This document shows positions 37,318 to 52,930 of a stretch of 64,000 nt of DNA, piece after piece; position 1 is the first letter of the stretch, and each line of letters opens with the position of its first letter. Source of the DNA: Paracoccus pantotrophus (lineage in GTDB: Bacteria > Pseudomonadota > Alphaproteobacteria > Rhodobacterales > Rhodobacteraceae). The stretch covers positions 1,496,501-1,560,500 of the forward strand of contig NZ_CP044426.1 of assembly GCF_008824185.1 (NCBI RefSeq). Reading direction: 5' to 3'. The position numbers and the translations under genes were made by a program. Under the pieces are notes generated by a model. That model saw only the letters and a program-made list of their open reading frames with translations. It was not told the origin of the DNA and ran no database searches.

Positions 37318-38139
37318 TCACCCCTGCCACAGGCGCCGCGCGCCCTCGTCCAGTCCGGGCAGGTCGATGCGGAAACGGTCGGCCAGCAAGGCTGGCATCG
37401 CAGCCCCCTGCCCCTCGACCGGATAGCCGGCACCGACCGCGCCCGAGTCGTTGTCGCGATGCAGCATCCGCGCATACATCACCTTGCCGGGCAAGGTCAC
37501 GCCGGGCATGGACATCGCCACCTTCCAATGCGGGAAATGCAGCGCGCAGCGCCCGGCATCGGGCGGCAGATAGATGGTCAGCGCCGCGCTGGCATTGTGG
37601 ATCATCCGCAGTTCCGCGTCGATCCCGCCCGCGCCCGCGCGCAGCACCACCCCGCGGGAATAGTCGCAGGACAGCCGGCGCCTTTGCTGCCAGAGCGGCT
37701 GCATCGCCGCGAAATCGCGGCGCGCGTCGCGGATGTAATCCACCGCCACGGCATCGTCGTCGTCATGGCGGAAATGGCCGACGACATCCGCTCCCGCCTC
37801 GACATGGGGGGCGACGGCGACCATGCAGGCTTCGACATGCCGCTCCATCGGCGGGACCAGGGCCAGCCGCAGTTGCGGCATGATCCCGGCCAGCTCGCGC
37901 AGCCGCGACAGCCAGGGCTCGGGCAGGTCCGGCCCGGTCATCAGCACCAGGGTGAAATCCGGGTCGGTCTGGGCCAGCCAGCCGGGCAGCGCGACATGCT
38001 CGAACCAGAACCAGCGCCGCGCCAGCCGCGCGGGGTCATAGAGGAACGCCCGCCGCTGCTCCAGCGACTCGTGCATGACCTGGAAACCGCGCCCGCCGAG
38101 ATAGGAAAACCGGCACAGGCCCAGCATCTGCACCCGCAT
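37318..38139 (-). CDS. Putative rhamnosyltransferase-like glycosyltransferase
   Basis: Cytoplasmic or membrane-associated protein of 273 residues. It begins MRVQMLGLCRFSYLGGRGF and has the acid cluster HFRHDDDDAVAVDYI at about residue 130, the pattern of the putative rhamnosyl-transferase family (Pfam Rhamno_transf). These resemble GT-A enzymes with a metal-binding DxD. The donor and acceptor are unknown. Its ATG shares one base with the stop of the upstream DMT exporter gene, so the two are coupled. It stands back-to-back in transcription with the str operon promoter, ending 19 bp from its -35. Confidence 0.7.
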   Translation of the reverse strand: MRVQMLGLCRFSYLGGRGFQVMHESLEQRRAFLYDPARLARRWFWFEHVALPGWLAQTDPDFTLVLMTGPDLPEPWLSRLRELAGIMPQLRLALVPPMERHVEACMVAVAPHVEAGADVVGHFRHDDDDAVAVDYIRDARRDFAAMQPLWQQRRRLSCDYSRGVVLRAGAGGIDAELRMIHNASAALTIYLPPDAGRCALHFPHWKVAMSMPGVTLPGKVMYARMLHRDNDSGAVGAGYPVEGQGAAMPALLADRFRIDLPGLDEGARRLWQG

Positions 38140-39080
38140 CAGCCCCTCCCCTGCAACCGCCGCTCGCGCAGGATGGTATAGATCCCCGCCCCCACCACCA
38201 GCGCCGAGCCGGCCCAGGTCCACAGGTCCGGCCATTCACCGAAGATCGCCAGCCCCAGCACCACCGCCCAGACCAGCGAGGTATAGCGGAAGGGCGCGAC
38301 GACCGAGATCTCGCCTACCCGCATGGTGGCGACGGCGGTGATATAGCCCACGGTCAGGAAGCCCGCCGCCATGGCCAGCAGCGCAAATTCGGCCAGGGTG
38401 GGAACGCGCCAGCTTTCCGTCCAGCCCAGCACGAAGCCCGACAGCATCACTGCCAGCGCCGCGTAAAAGGCGATGGCGGAGGAGCCGACCCCGACCGAGA
38501 AGGTCCGCGTCACCAGGTCGCGCAACACGATCAGCAGCATTGCCGCCAGCGCCACCGCCGACCACAGGTCGAAGGCGCCCGTGCCCGGCCGCAGGATCAG
38601 CAGCACGCCCAGAAAGCCGATGCCGACCGCCAGCAGCCGCCGCCAGCCAAGCCTTTCGTGAAAGAACAGCGCCGCCGCCAGCGTCACTGCCAGCGGCAGC
38701 GCCTGCATGATCGCCGAGATGTCGGCCAGCGCCATGCGCCGCAGCGCCAGCAGGTAGCACACCGTCGAGACCACGTCGGCCCCCGTGCGCAGCGCCAAGG
38801 GCCAGACATCGCCGCGCGGCACCTGCAGCCGGACGCCGCCCTGGGCCCGCGCGATCAGCACCATGGTCAGCAGCACCATGGCACCGCGGATGGCGATGGA
38901 TTCGTAAAGCGGCAGGCTTTGCGTCACCGCCTTCATCAGCGCGTCATTGCAGATAAAGGCCGCCATGCTGAGCATCATCAGCGCCGAGCCGCGCAGGTTG
39001 TCGGCGGCGCTGGCGGAAAAGACCTGCGGCTCGGCGGGCGGCCGACCCTTTCGACCCGATGAAAGAAGCGGCGTGCGCAT
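38139..39080 (-). CDS. DMT-superfamily (EamA) transporter
   Basis: Inner-membrane protein of 313 residues with ten predicted helices in two repeated EamA units. The first starts near LRGSALMMLSMAAFICNDAL and the second near LWSAVALAAMLLIVLRDLV. A basic stretch (SSGRKGRPP) lies before helix 1. The start at 39080 is chosen over a further 21 upstream codons of non-hydrophobic sequence. Such proteins export metabolites or act as drug/metabolite permeases; the substrate is unknown. It is translationally coupled to the glycosyltransferase gene. Confidence 0.82.
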   Translation of the reverse strand: MRTPLLSSGRKGRPPAEPQVFSASAADNLRGSALMMLSMAAFICNDALMKAVTQSLPLYESIAIRGAMVLLTMVLIARAQGGVRLQVPRGDVWPLALRTGADVVSTVCYLLALRRMALADISAIMQALPLAVTLAAALFFHERLGWRRLLAVGIGFLGVLLILRPGTGAFDLWSAVALAAMLLIVLRDLVTRTFSVGVGSSAIAFYAALAVMLSGFVLGWTESWRVPTLAEFALLAMAAGFLTVGYITAVATMRVGEISVVAPFRYTSLVWAVVLGLAIFGEWPDLWTWAGSALVVGAGIYTILRERRLQGRG

Positions 39081-39240
39081 GGCGATTCCCGGCGGTTTTC
39101 CAATGCTTAGGAAAGCGCCGATGGAAAAGCCATAGCCTGTCAAGCGCGCCCGCAGCCGCTCGGCGGTTGCGCGGCCTTTTGGCCACGAAACGCCCGGTGC
39201 CGCGGCCGCGAACCTCTTGCCGGCCCAAGGGAATCCGCGC

Positions 39241-39516
39241 TCAGGCGTTGCGCCTGTACCACTGCTTTTTCCAGCCCGATCGGAAGATCAGATAGCCGAC
39301 CAGAACAAGGACGCCGCCGATACCGCCATTCCTGAGCGCCCAGGAGAAGTTGGAGGTCAAGGCCAGCAAGGCGTCCAGCAGCATGGCCATGCCGAAAACC
39401 AACGCCGCCCCGCCGATGATGATCGGCCGCAGGCTGCGCCGCAGATTGGCCCCGCAGCCGGCGCAAACCGTAAAACCTTCCTTAACCTCCGAGCCGCAAT
39501 GCCCACACAGCTGCAT
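39241..39516 (-). CDS. Small zinc-ribbon membrane protein, function unknown
   Basis: Protein of 91 residues, not a family I can name. The N-terminus MQLCGHCGSEVKEGFTVCAG has two CxxC pairs (Cys4/Cys7 and Cys18/Cys21) that form a zinc ribbon. Two hydrophobic helices follow (about residues 31-53 and 62-80), and the end is basic (WKKQWYRRNA). AGGAGG stands seven bases before the ATG, an excellent site that supports a real gene. It lies between rpoC and the DMT exporter gene, apparently as a single-gene unit. Confidence 0.75.
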   Translation of the reverse strand: MQLCGHCGSEVKEGFTVCAGCGANLRRSLRPIIIGGAALVFGMAMLLDALLALTSNFSWALRNGGIGGVLVLVGYLIFRSGWKKQWYRRNA

Positions 39517-39703
39517 GGATGTACCTCCTCGACAATCGTTACTCTGGCGTTACCCCGGCCGGCCGAGGCCCGGAAACACAAGGGGCATCGGCAGGGCGGC
39601 AGGCCGTTCACCGCCTGAAAGCGCATCAGGCAACCTTCGGCGGATGATGACCACGCGATGCAATCCCAGATTGCCGGAACAGAGGCAAGCCCGCCGACAG
39701 CGA

Positions 39704-39731
39704 AAAGGCCCGGCATTGCTGCCGGGCCTTT
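39704..39731 (-). terminator. Rho-independent terminator after rpoC
   Basis: A perfect 12-bp stem, AAAGGCCCGGCA (39704-39715) with TGCCGGGCCTTT (39720-39731), and the loop GCAA on the minus strand, then TTTTCG. It lies about 20 bases past the rpoC stop. Nothing else is seen in the 236-bp gap 39517-39752. Confidence 0.85.
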
Positions 39732-39752
39732 CCCGTTTCCTTCCGTGGGCGA

Positions 39753-43967
<4,215 letters not shown>

Positions 43968-44010
43968 ATCCTAATGAGGGGCGCGGTGGGGGAGATGAGG
44001 GGTCGCCCCC

Positions 44011-48159
<4,149 letters not shown>

Positions 48160-48334
48160 AGAGGGTCTTACCTTTCGTCTTTCGCTTGCACCGGCCGTCG
48201 GGGCCCGACCGGCGCAAGGCGGCGAATGAGGGGCGGGGTTCCATTCGTGCCGCGCGTCCCACCGCGCAGCTCCCGAACCCCGAACATGCCCTGAAGGAAG
48301 GTCTGCTCGCGAAACCGTCCTTCAAGACAGGTTC

Positions 48335-48364
48335 GGCAGGGACCGGGAAACCCCGGACCCTGCC
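48335..48364 (-). terminator. Attenuator-like hairpin in the rplL-rpoB gap
   Basis: Stem GGCAGGG (48335-48341) with CCCTGCC (48358-48364), one mismatch, then CCGGG with CCCGG around a 4-base loop. No T-run follows. E. coli has a partial terminator in the same place, which lowers rpoBC expression relative to the ribosomal genes. A weaker AAGGA/TCCTT hairpin lies further downstream. Confidence 0.55.
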
Positions 48365-48399
48365 CAATTCTTCCGAAATCAACCGGCCGAAACGGCCAA

Positions 48400-48774
48400 T
48401 TACTTCAGCTCGACCTTGGCGCCAGCCGCTTCGAGCTTCTTCTTCATTTCTTCGGCATCGGCTTTCGAGGCACCCTCTTTCACCTTGCCGCCGGCTTCGA
48501 CCAGATCCTTGGCTTCTTTCAGGCCCAGGCCGGTGATGCCGCGCACTTCCTTGATCACGTTGATCTTGTTGGCGCCGGCGTCCACCAGGACGACGTCGAA
48601 TTCGGTTTTTTCTTCGGCGGCTTCAGCCGGGCCAGCGGCCGGGCCGGCAACCATCACGGCGCCGCCGGCGGCGGGCTCGATGCCGTATTCGTCTTTCAGG
48701 ATGTTCTTCAGTTCCTGGGCTTCCAGCAGGGTCAGGCCCACGATTTCTTCGGCGAGTTTCTTCAGATCAGCCAT
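48400..48774 (-). CDS. rplL: 50S ribosomal protein L7/L12
   Basis: Stalk protein of 124 residues that recruits translation factors. The N-terminal dimerisation helices open MADLKKLAEEIVGLTLLEAQ. An Ala/Gly/Pro hinge (about 38-52) comes next, and the C-terminal domain has KINVIKEVRGITGLGLKEAK. It follows rplJ by 67 bp, a gap that carries a GGGGTT/AACCCC hairpin. Confidence 0.98.
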   Translation of the reverse strand: MADLKKLAEEIVGLTLLEAQELKNILKDEYGIEPAAGGAVMVAGPAAGPAEAAEEKTEFDVVLVDAGANKINVIKEVRGITGLGLKEAKDLVEAGGKVKEGASKADAEEMKKKLEAAGAKVELK

Positions 48775-48841
48775 TTTTCCGTTCTTTCCATTAAGTGTTC
48801 CAACGTCGGGGTTTCAACCCCACGACGGAATGGGGATTGCC

Positions 48842-49357
48842 TCAGGCGGCCTCGCGCTCTTCCAGAGTCGAGAGGATGCCCGCGATGTTGCTGGCAGGTG
48901 CGCCGATCGCGCCCGCGATGTTGGAAGCAGGGGCACCGATGCAGGCCACGATCGAAGCGATAAGCTCCTCGCGCGACGGCATCTGGGCCACGGCCTTCAC
49001 ACCGGCCGGGTCAAGCGCCGTGTCGCCCATCGCACCGCCCAGGATCACGAACTTGTCGTTCCCCTTGGCGTATTTATCCGCGACCTTGGCGGCAGCCACC
49101 GGGTCTTCGGAATAGGCGAGCACGGTCATACCCGTCAGATAGTCGGCGATGCTTGCGCAAGGCTTCCCATCCAGGGCGATCTTGGCGAGCCTGTTCTTGG
49201 CAACGCGAACGGACCCGCCGGCTTCGCGCATCTGCGCGCGCAGGTCCTGCATCTGGGCAACCGTCATTCCCTCGTAGCGGGCAACCACCACGACGCCAGA
49301 GGCTTCAAAGATCTGGCCGAGTTCTTCGACCACCTGTTCTTTTTGCGCTCTATCCAC
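48842..49357 (-). CDS. rplJ: 50S ribosomal protein L10 (GTG start)
   Basis: Stalk base protein of 171 residues. The GTG at 49357 gives (M)DRAQKEQVVEELGQIFEAS as in homologues, with GGAG seven bases upstream; the longer open frame has no similarity. KNRLAKIALDG is the conserved rRNA-binding part. The C-terminus holds a tandem GAPASNIAGAI-GAPASNIAGIL repeat before the L7/L12-binding end. The gene probably controls itself through the leader upstream. Confidence 0.96.
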   Translation of the reverse strand: MDRAQKEQVVEELGQIFEASGVVVVARYEGMTVAQMQDLRAQMREAGGSVRVAKNRLAKIALDGKPCASIADYLTGMTVLAYSEDPVAAAKVADKYAKGNDKFVILGGAMGDTALDPAGVKAVAQMPSREELIASIVACIGAPASNIAGAIGAPASNIAGILSTLEEREAA

Positions 49358-49470
49358 GGTTTCACTCCAAGTTGGGGGTTTCCCCCCGGCTCTCACTTTC
49401 CAGCCGCCCGAACAGCGACCGGATGGGTCCGTGACGGTCCCAAGATCCCCCGAAGAAACCTTCGGAAAAT
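49358..49470 (-). promoter_or_regulatory. Putative L10 leader upstream of rplJ
   Basis: The RNA upstream of the rplJ GTG can fold into CCGAAG/CTTCGG and, directly before the ribosome-binding site, GGGGG-AAA-CCCCC (49374-49386). In many bacteria L10 with L7/L12 binds a kink-turn in this leader and represses translation. I infer that function from position and cannot confirm the kink-turn by eye. Confidence 0.4.
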
Positions 49471-49570
49471 GGTCTTGATCCCATCTCAGGAAGGACGATT
49501 AAGCCGGCCAGATAGCGTATCGGGTCGGCACCCTCCGTCTCGGACAGGACGGGGCATCGCTGCCCCGCCA

Positions 49571-49602
49571 TTCGCCGGACCCTGTTGCAGGGTGCCGGCG
49601 AA
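49571..49602 (-). terminator. Hairpin in the rplA-rplJ gap
   Basis: Stem TTCGCCGG (49571-49578) with CCGGCGAA (49595-49602), one bulged base, then ACCCTG with CAGGGT around a 3-base loop. A second 6-bp stem (GGGGCA/TGCCCC) follows. There is no T-run. This is probably a processing or attenuation point between the L11-L1 and L10-L7/L12 parts. Confidence 0.5.
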
Positions 49603-49614
49603 ATTCTTGCGCGC

Positions 49615-50313
49615 TTACTGCGCGACCGCCGAAGACAGGTCCAGCGACACGCCCGGACCCATGGTCGAGCTGATCGAGACCTTCTTGACATAGGTACCCT
49701 TGGCGCCCGACGGCTTGGCCCGGTTCACCGCATCCACGAAGGCGCGGATGTTCTCGGCCAGCTTCTCGGCATCGAACGAGGCCTTGCCGACACCGGCATG
49801 GACCACGCCCGCCTTCTCGGCCTTGAACTGGACCTCGCCGCCCTTGGCGGCCTCGACGGCGGCCTTCACGTCCATCGTCACCGTGCCGACCTTGGGGTTC
49901 GGCATCAGGTTGCGCGGACCCAGGATCTTGCCCAGACGGCCGACCAGCGGCATCATGTCCGGCGTGGCGATGCAGCGATCGAACTCGATCTTGCCCGACT
50001 GGATCGTCTCCATCAGGTCTTCCGCACCGACGATCTCGGCGCCGGCGGCCTTCGCCTCGTCAGCCTTGGGGCCGCGGGCGAAGACGGCGACGCGCACATC
50101 CTTGCCGGTGCCGTTGGGCAGGGTCACGACGCCGCGGACCATCTGGTCGGCGTGGCGGGGATCGACGCCCAGGTTCATCGCGATCTCGACGGTCTCGTCG
50201 AATTTCGCGCTGGCGTTCTCCTTGACCAGCTTGACGGCTTCCTCGACGGGAAGATTCGCCTTGCCGGCAAAGGCGGCGCGGGCGGCGGCTTGCTTTTTCG
50301 ACAGTTTAGCCAT
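49615..50313 (-). CDS. rplA: 50S ribosomal protein L1
   Basis: E-site stalk protein of 232 residues; in E. coli it also represses the L11 operon. It has the signatures GTGKDVRVAVFARGPKADEA, PNPKVGTVTMDVKAAVEAAK and the end SSTMGPGVSLDLSS. It is 3 bases after rplK. Confidence 0.98.
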   Translation of the reverse strand: MAKLSKKQAAARAAFAGKANLPVEEAVKLVKENASAKFDETVEIAMNLGVDPRHADQMVRGVVTLPNGTGKDVRVAVFARGPKADEAKAAGAEIVGAEDLMETIQSGKIEFDRCIATPDMMPLVGRLGKILGPRNLMPNPKVGTVTMDVKAAVEAAKGGEVQFKAEKAGVVHAGVGKASFDAEKLAENIRAFVDAVNRAKPSGAKGTYVKKVSISSTMGPGVSLDLSSAVAQ

Positions 50314-50316
50314 GGC

Positions 50317-50769
50317 TTAGCCTTTCACCTCGATGCCGATCGAACGCGCCGAGCCCAGGATGATCTGCATCGCGGCCTCGATGTCGTTGGCGGACAGATC
50401 CTTCATCTTGGCTTCGGCGATCTCGCGGACCTGCTTGGCGGTCACGGTGCCGGCGACCTGGCGGCCGGGCTTTTCCGAACCCTTGGCGCGGTTGCGCTTG
50501 CCGACCGGCTTCAGGCCGGCGGCCTTCTTCAGCAGGAACGAGGCCGGGGGCGTCTTGGTCTCGAAGGTGAAGGACTTGTCGGCGTAATAGGTGATCACGA
50601 CCGGAACAGGGGCGCCCTGCTCCATCTCCTGCGTCTTGGCGTTGAACGCCTTGCAGAATTCCATGATGTTGATGCCGCGCTGACCCAGGGCCGGGCCGAC
50701 GGGCGGGGACGGGTTCGCCTGACCCGCCTTGATTTGCAGCTTGAGGCTGCCGACAACTTTCTTGGCCAT
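50317..50769 (-). CDS. rplK: 50S ribosomal protein L11
   Basis: GTPase-centre protein of 150 residues, needed for RelA activation and the target of thiostrepton. It has KLQIKAGQANPSPPVGPALG and GINIMEFCKAFNAKT. The proline-rich segment is unaltered. A 101-bp gap separates it from nusG; I saw no clear promoter in it. Confidence 0.98.
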   Translation of the reverse strand: MAKKVVGSLKLQIKAGQANPSPPVGPALGQRGINIMEFCKAFNAKTQEMEQGAPVPVVITYYADKSFTFETKTPPASFLLKKAAGLKPVGKRNRAKGSEKPGRQVAGTVTAKQVREIAEAKMKDLSANDIEAAMQIILGSARSIGIEVKG

Positions 50770-50870
50770 CTGGCCCTCTCCTTATCATCACGCCCCGCCC
50801 GTTATTGGACCGATGGGGCCGACTTAGCGGTACGGCTGCGCCCCGAAGGGCCGGCGCCTCCCGCAGACGA

Positions 50871-51410
50871 TCACGCGGTCTTGGCGACCTGCGTGAATTC
50901 CAGTTCCACCGGCGTCGGGCGGCCAAAGATGGACACCGTGACCTTGATGCGGTTCGCGGCCTCGTCCACTTCCTCGACCATGCCCGAGAAGCCCTCGAAG
51001 GGCCCGTCGGTCACGTTCACCTTTTCGCCCACATCGAACCGGATCAGGTTGCGCGGCGCGACCTCGGCCCCGCCCTCGCCGGTGCGATGCAGGATCGCGT
51101 TGACCTCGTCGTCGCGCATCGGCATCGGCTTGCCCTGGGCACCCAGGAAACCGGTCACGCGGTTGATCGAGTTCACCAGGTGATAGGTCTTGTCCGACAG
51201 TTCCATGCGCACCAGCACATAGCCGGGCATGAAGCGGCGCTCGGAGGTGACCTTCTTGCCGCGGCGGATCTCGATCACTTCCTCGGTCGGGACCAGCACC
51301 TCGTCGATCTCGTCTTCCAGGCCCTTTTCGACAACGGCCTGGCGAATCGCCTCGGCGACCTTCTTTTCAAAGTTCGACAGGACGCTGACCGAATACCAAC
51401 GCTTTGCCAT
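50871..51410 (-). CDS. nusG: Transcription elongation and antitermination factor NusG
   Basis: RNA polymerase-binding factor of 179 residues. The NGN domain starts MAKRWYSVSVLSNFEKKVAE and has RRFMPGYVLVRMELSDKTYH. The KOW domain has VTDGPFEGFSG. The ATG at 51410 is the family start; the frame extends upstream without similarity. It lies between secE and rplK, with a promoter-like sequence in the 195-bp gap after secE. Confidence 0.97.
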   Translation of the reverse strand: MAKRWYSVSVLSNFEKKVAEAIRQAVVEKGLEDEIDEVLVPTEEVIEIRRGKKVTSERRFMPGYVLVRMELSDKTYHLVNSINRVTGFLGAQGKPMPMRDDEVNAILHRTGEGGAEVAPRNLIRFDVGEKVNVTDGPFEGFSGMVEEVDEAANRIKVTVSIFGRPTPVELEFTQVAKTA

Positions 51411-51572
51411 GTCTCGATCGACCCCTGTTTCCTTCCGGGCAGGCCAAGGCCAACCCATTGAATTCCTTACCCGCCCCGACCCACCCTTGGGCACATGCCG
51501 CAGGCGCCGGCCAAATTGAAATCGGCGCGCACGACCGAATCGATGCACGCCGTATCACGGGCAGGTCGGGCG

Positions 51573-51601
51573 GACATAACGCCCCCTGCCCCTCAATGCA
51601 A
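51573..51601 (-). promoter_or_regulatory. Candidate nusG promoter
   Basis: On the minus strand, -35 TTGCAT (51596-51601) and -10 TATGTC (51573-51578) are 17 bp apart, just beyond the secE stop. The leader is about 160 bases. It would drive nusG-rplK-rplA. Confidence 0.5.
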
Positions 51602-51605
51602 GCCC

Positions 51606-51800
51606 TCAGCTGCCGACCAGGTTGATCACGACCGAAAGCCCGGTCTTGATCAGCAGGTCCACGAGGAAGAAGAAGATCGAGGCCAGCGTCGCCATGATGA
51701 AGACCATGATCGTGGTCGTCACCACCTCGCGGCGCGTGGGCCAGGTGATCTTGCCAAGCTCGGCACGGACCTGGCTGATGAACTGGACGGGATTGGCCAT
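51606..51800 (-). CDS. secE: Preprotein translocase subunit SecE
   Basis: Single-helix clamp of the SecYEG channel, 64 residues. It has the amphipathic RAELGKITWPTRREVVTTT motif and one transmembrane helix (about 30-55), the short form found outside enterobacteria. The ATG at 51800 follows GAAGGAAAATCC. It is next to nusG as usual, with its own promoter. Confidence 0.96.
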   Translation of the reverse strand: MANPVQFISQVRAELGKITWPTRREVVTTTIMVFIMATLASIFFFLVDLLIKTGLSVVINLVGS

Positions 51801-51827
51801 GGATTTTCCTTCGGTCTTGCAGCGGGT

Positions 51828-51856
51828 CAGATAGCCTGCACCGGCCGGCATTTCAA
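51828..51856 (-). promoter_or_regulatory. secE promoter
   Basis: On the minus strand, -35 TTGAAA (51851-51856) and -10 TATCTG (51828-51833) are exactly 17 bp apart, giving a leader of about 22 bases before secE. Confidence 0.6.
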
Positions 51857-51879
51857 GCGCCGATCTGAGCGGGGGGCGA

Positions 51880-52755
51880 TCACGGCTCCAGGAACTCGAC
51901 CCCCGGCATGGCGCGCAGGGCGGCGATGTCCTGCGCATAGTTCCAGGCCGAACGGGCATGGGTCTCGTCATCCAGCAGGCGCAGCCGGGCATGGCCCGAG
52001 GCGGGCTGGAAACGCTCGCGCGCGCGCCGCGCCAGGATCCGCTGGTCGATGCCGTCGCCCGAGGCGGCGCGGCGCAGCAGCCAGTCGTAGCCGGCCTGGG
52101 TCAGGCTGACATTGGCGGGCGGCGGGTCGGGCACCTCGGCCGCAAGGCCGGCGGGCAGCAGCCGTTCAAGCAGCCGCGGGCGTAGCGCCGGATAATCCTC
52201 GTAGCGCCACAGCACGATGCGCGAGACCCCCTCGACCGCCGCCAACCGTCCGACCAGCCCCGCCCAGGCCGAGCGCGCCGGGTCGCGGCCGCCCAGATAG
52301 GAATGGATGTCGATCTCCTTGCCGCCGGCAACCTGGAGCGCGAAGGCCGAGACGTTGAAGGAGGCGGGGTCGCGCAGCGACAGATACACCACCGCAGGCC
52401 CGCCGCCCGCCAGGGCGATGACATGCCGCAGCCGCTGCGCCGCGCGGGGATAGATCTCGCCGCGCCGGGAAAACAGCCGGCTGCGATGGGTCATGCCCAG
52501 GATGTTTTCTTCCGAGATCAGCAGATCGCGGCAGCCCTGCCGCATGTCCAGCAGCATCCGCCGGGCGGAGTCCTGGTCCCGCCCGCCGATGCCCTGAGCC
52601 AGGACGGCAGAAAGCGACAGCGGCTGACCGCGCAGCATGGCCGGATCGACATAGGCCAGCCCGGCGCCAAGCAGCCGGTCGCGCACCTGGCGCAGGGAAA
52701 ATTGCAGATGGGTCGAGGCGGTCTTGTGCGCCCCCAGATGTATGCTCAGCGCCAT
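51880..52755 (-). CDS. Sulfotransferase-like protein of unknown function
   Basis: Protein of 291 residues. The N-terminal IHLGAHKTASTHLQ (about residues 4-17) is the 5'-phosphosulfate-binding P-loop of PAPS-dependent sulfotransferases. A later VVYLSLRDPASFNVSAFAL resembles the 3'-phosphate-binding part. Alternatively it is only a structural relative acting in surface-polysaccharide formation. Acceptor and pathway are unknown. The ATG at 52755 is chosen because it puts the loop at the extreme N-terminus, although the ribosome-binding site is weak. It lies between tRNA-Trp and secE, where genomes usually have nothing. Confidence 0.7.
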   Translation of the reverse strand: MALSIHLGAHKTASTHLQFSLRQVRDRLLGAGLAYVDPAMLRGQPLSLSAVLAQGIGGRDQDSARRMLLDMRQGCRDLLISEENILGMTHRSRLFSRRGEIYPRAAQRLRHVIALAGGGPAVVYLSLRDPASFNVSAFALQVAGGKEIDIHSYLGGRDPARSAWAGLVGRLAAVEGVSRIVLWRYEDYPALRPRLLERLLPAGLAAEVPDPPPANVSLTQAGYDWLLRRAASGDGIDQRILARRARERFQPASGHARLRLLDDETHARSAWNYAQDIAALRAMPGVEFLEP

Positions 52756-52804
52756 GGGATCTCGGCAGGGATCGGAAGGCACGCGGCTTGACACGGGAAG
52801 CGGC

Positions 52805-52880
52805 TGGCAGGGGCAGAGGGACTCGAACCCCCGACCCTCGGTTTTGGAGACCGATGCTCTACCAACTGAGCTATACCCCT
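52805..52880 (-). tRNA. trnW: tRNA-Trp (CCA anticodon)
   Basis: A 76-base cloverleaf on the minus strand, from AGGGGTA at 52880 to an encoded CCA end at 52805. The acceptor pairs AGGGGTA with TGCCCCT, the D arm contains AGCTCAGTTGGTAGAGC, the anticodon loop is CTCCAAA and the T loop is GTTCGAGTC. Trp tRNA next to secE is the classic alphaproteobacterial arrangement. Confidence 0.97.
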
Positions 52881-52892
52881 AGGCCGCGCTGC

Positions 52893-52921
52893 TGATTACG
52901 GCAGGTCCGGGCGGGGTTCAA
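52893..52921 (-). promoter_or_regulatory. tRNA-Trp promoter
   Basis: On the minus strand, -35 TTGAAC (52916-52921) and -10 TAATCA (52893-52898) are exactly 17 bp apart, so transcription would begin about six bases before the tRNA. Confidence 0.6.
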
Positions 52922-52930
52922 GAGGGAAGA

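Noticed and set aside
49571..49602. Treating the rplA-rplJ hairpin as a full transcription terminator
   Set aside because: There is no T-run on the minus strand and no clear promoter before rplJ, so complete termination would leave rplJ-rpoC without a start; attenuation or processing is more plausible.
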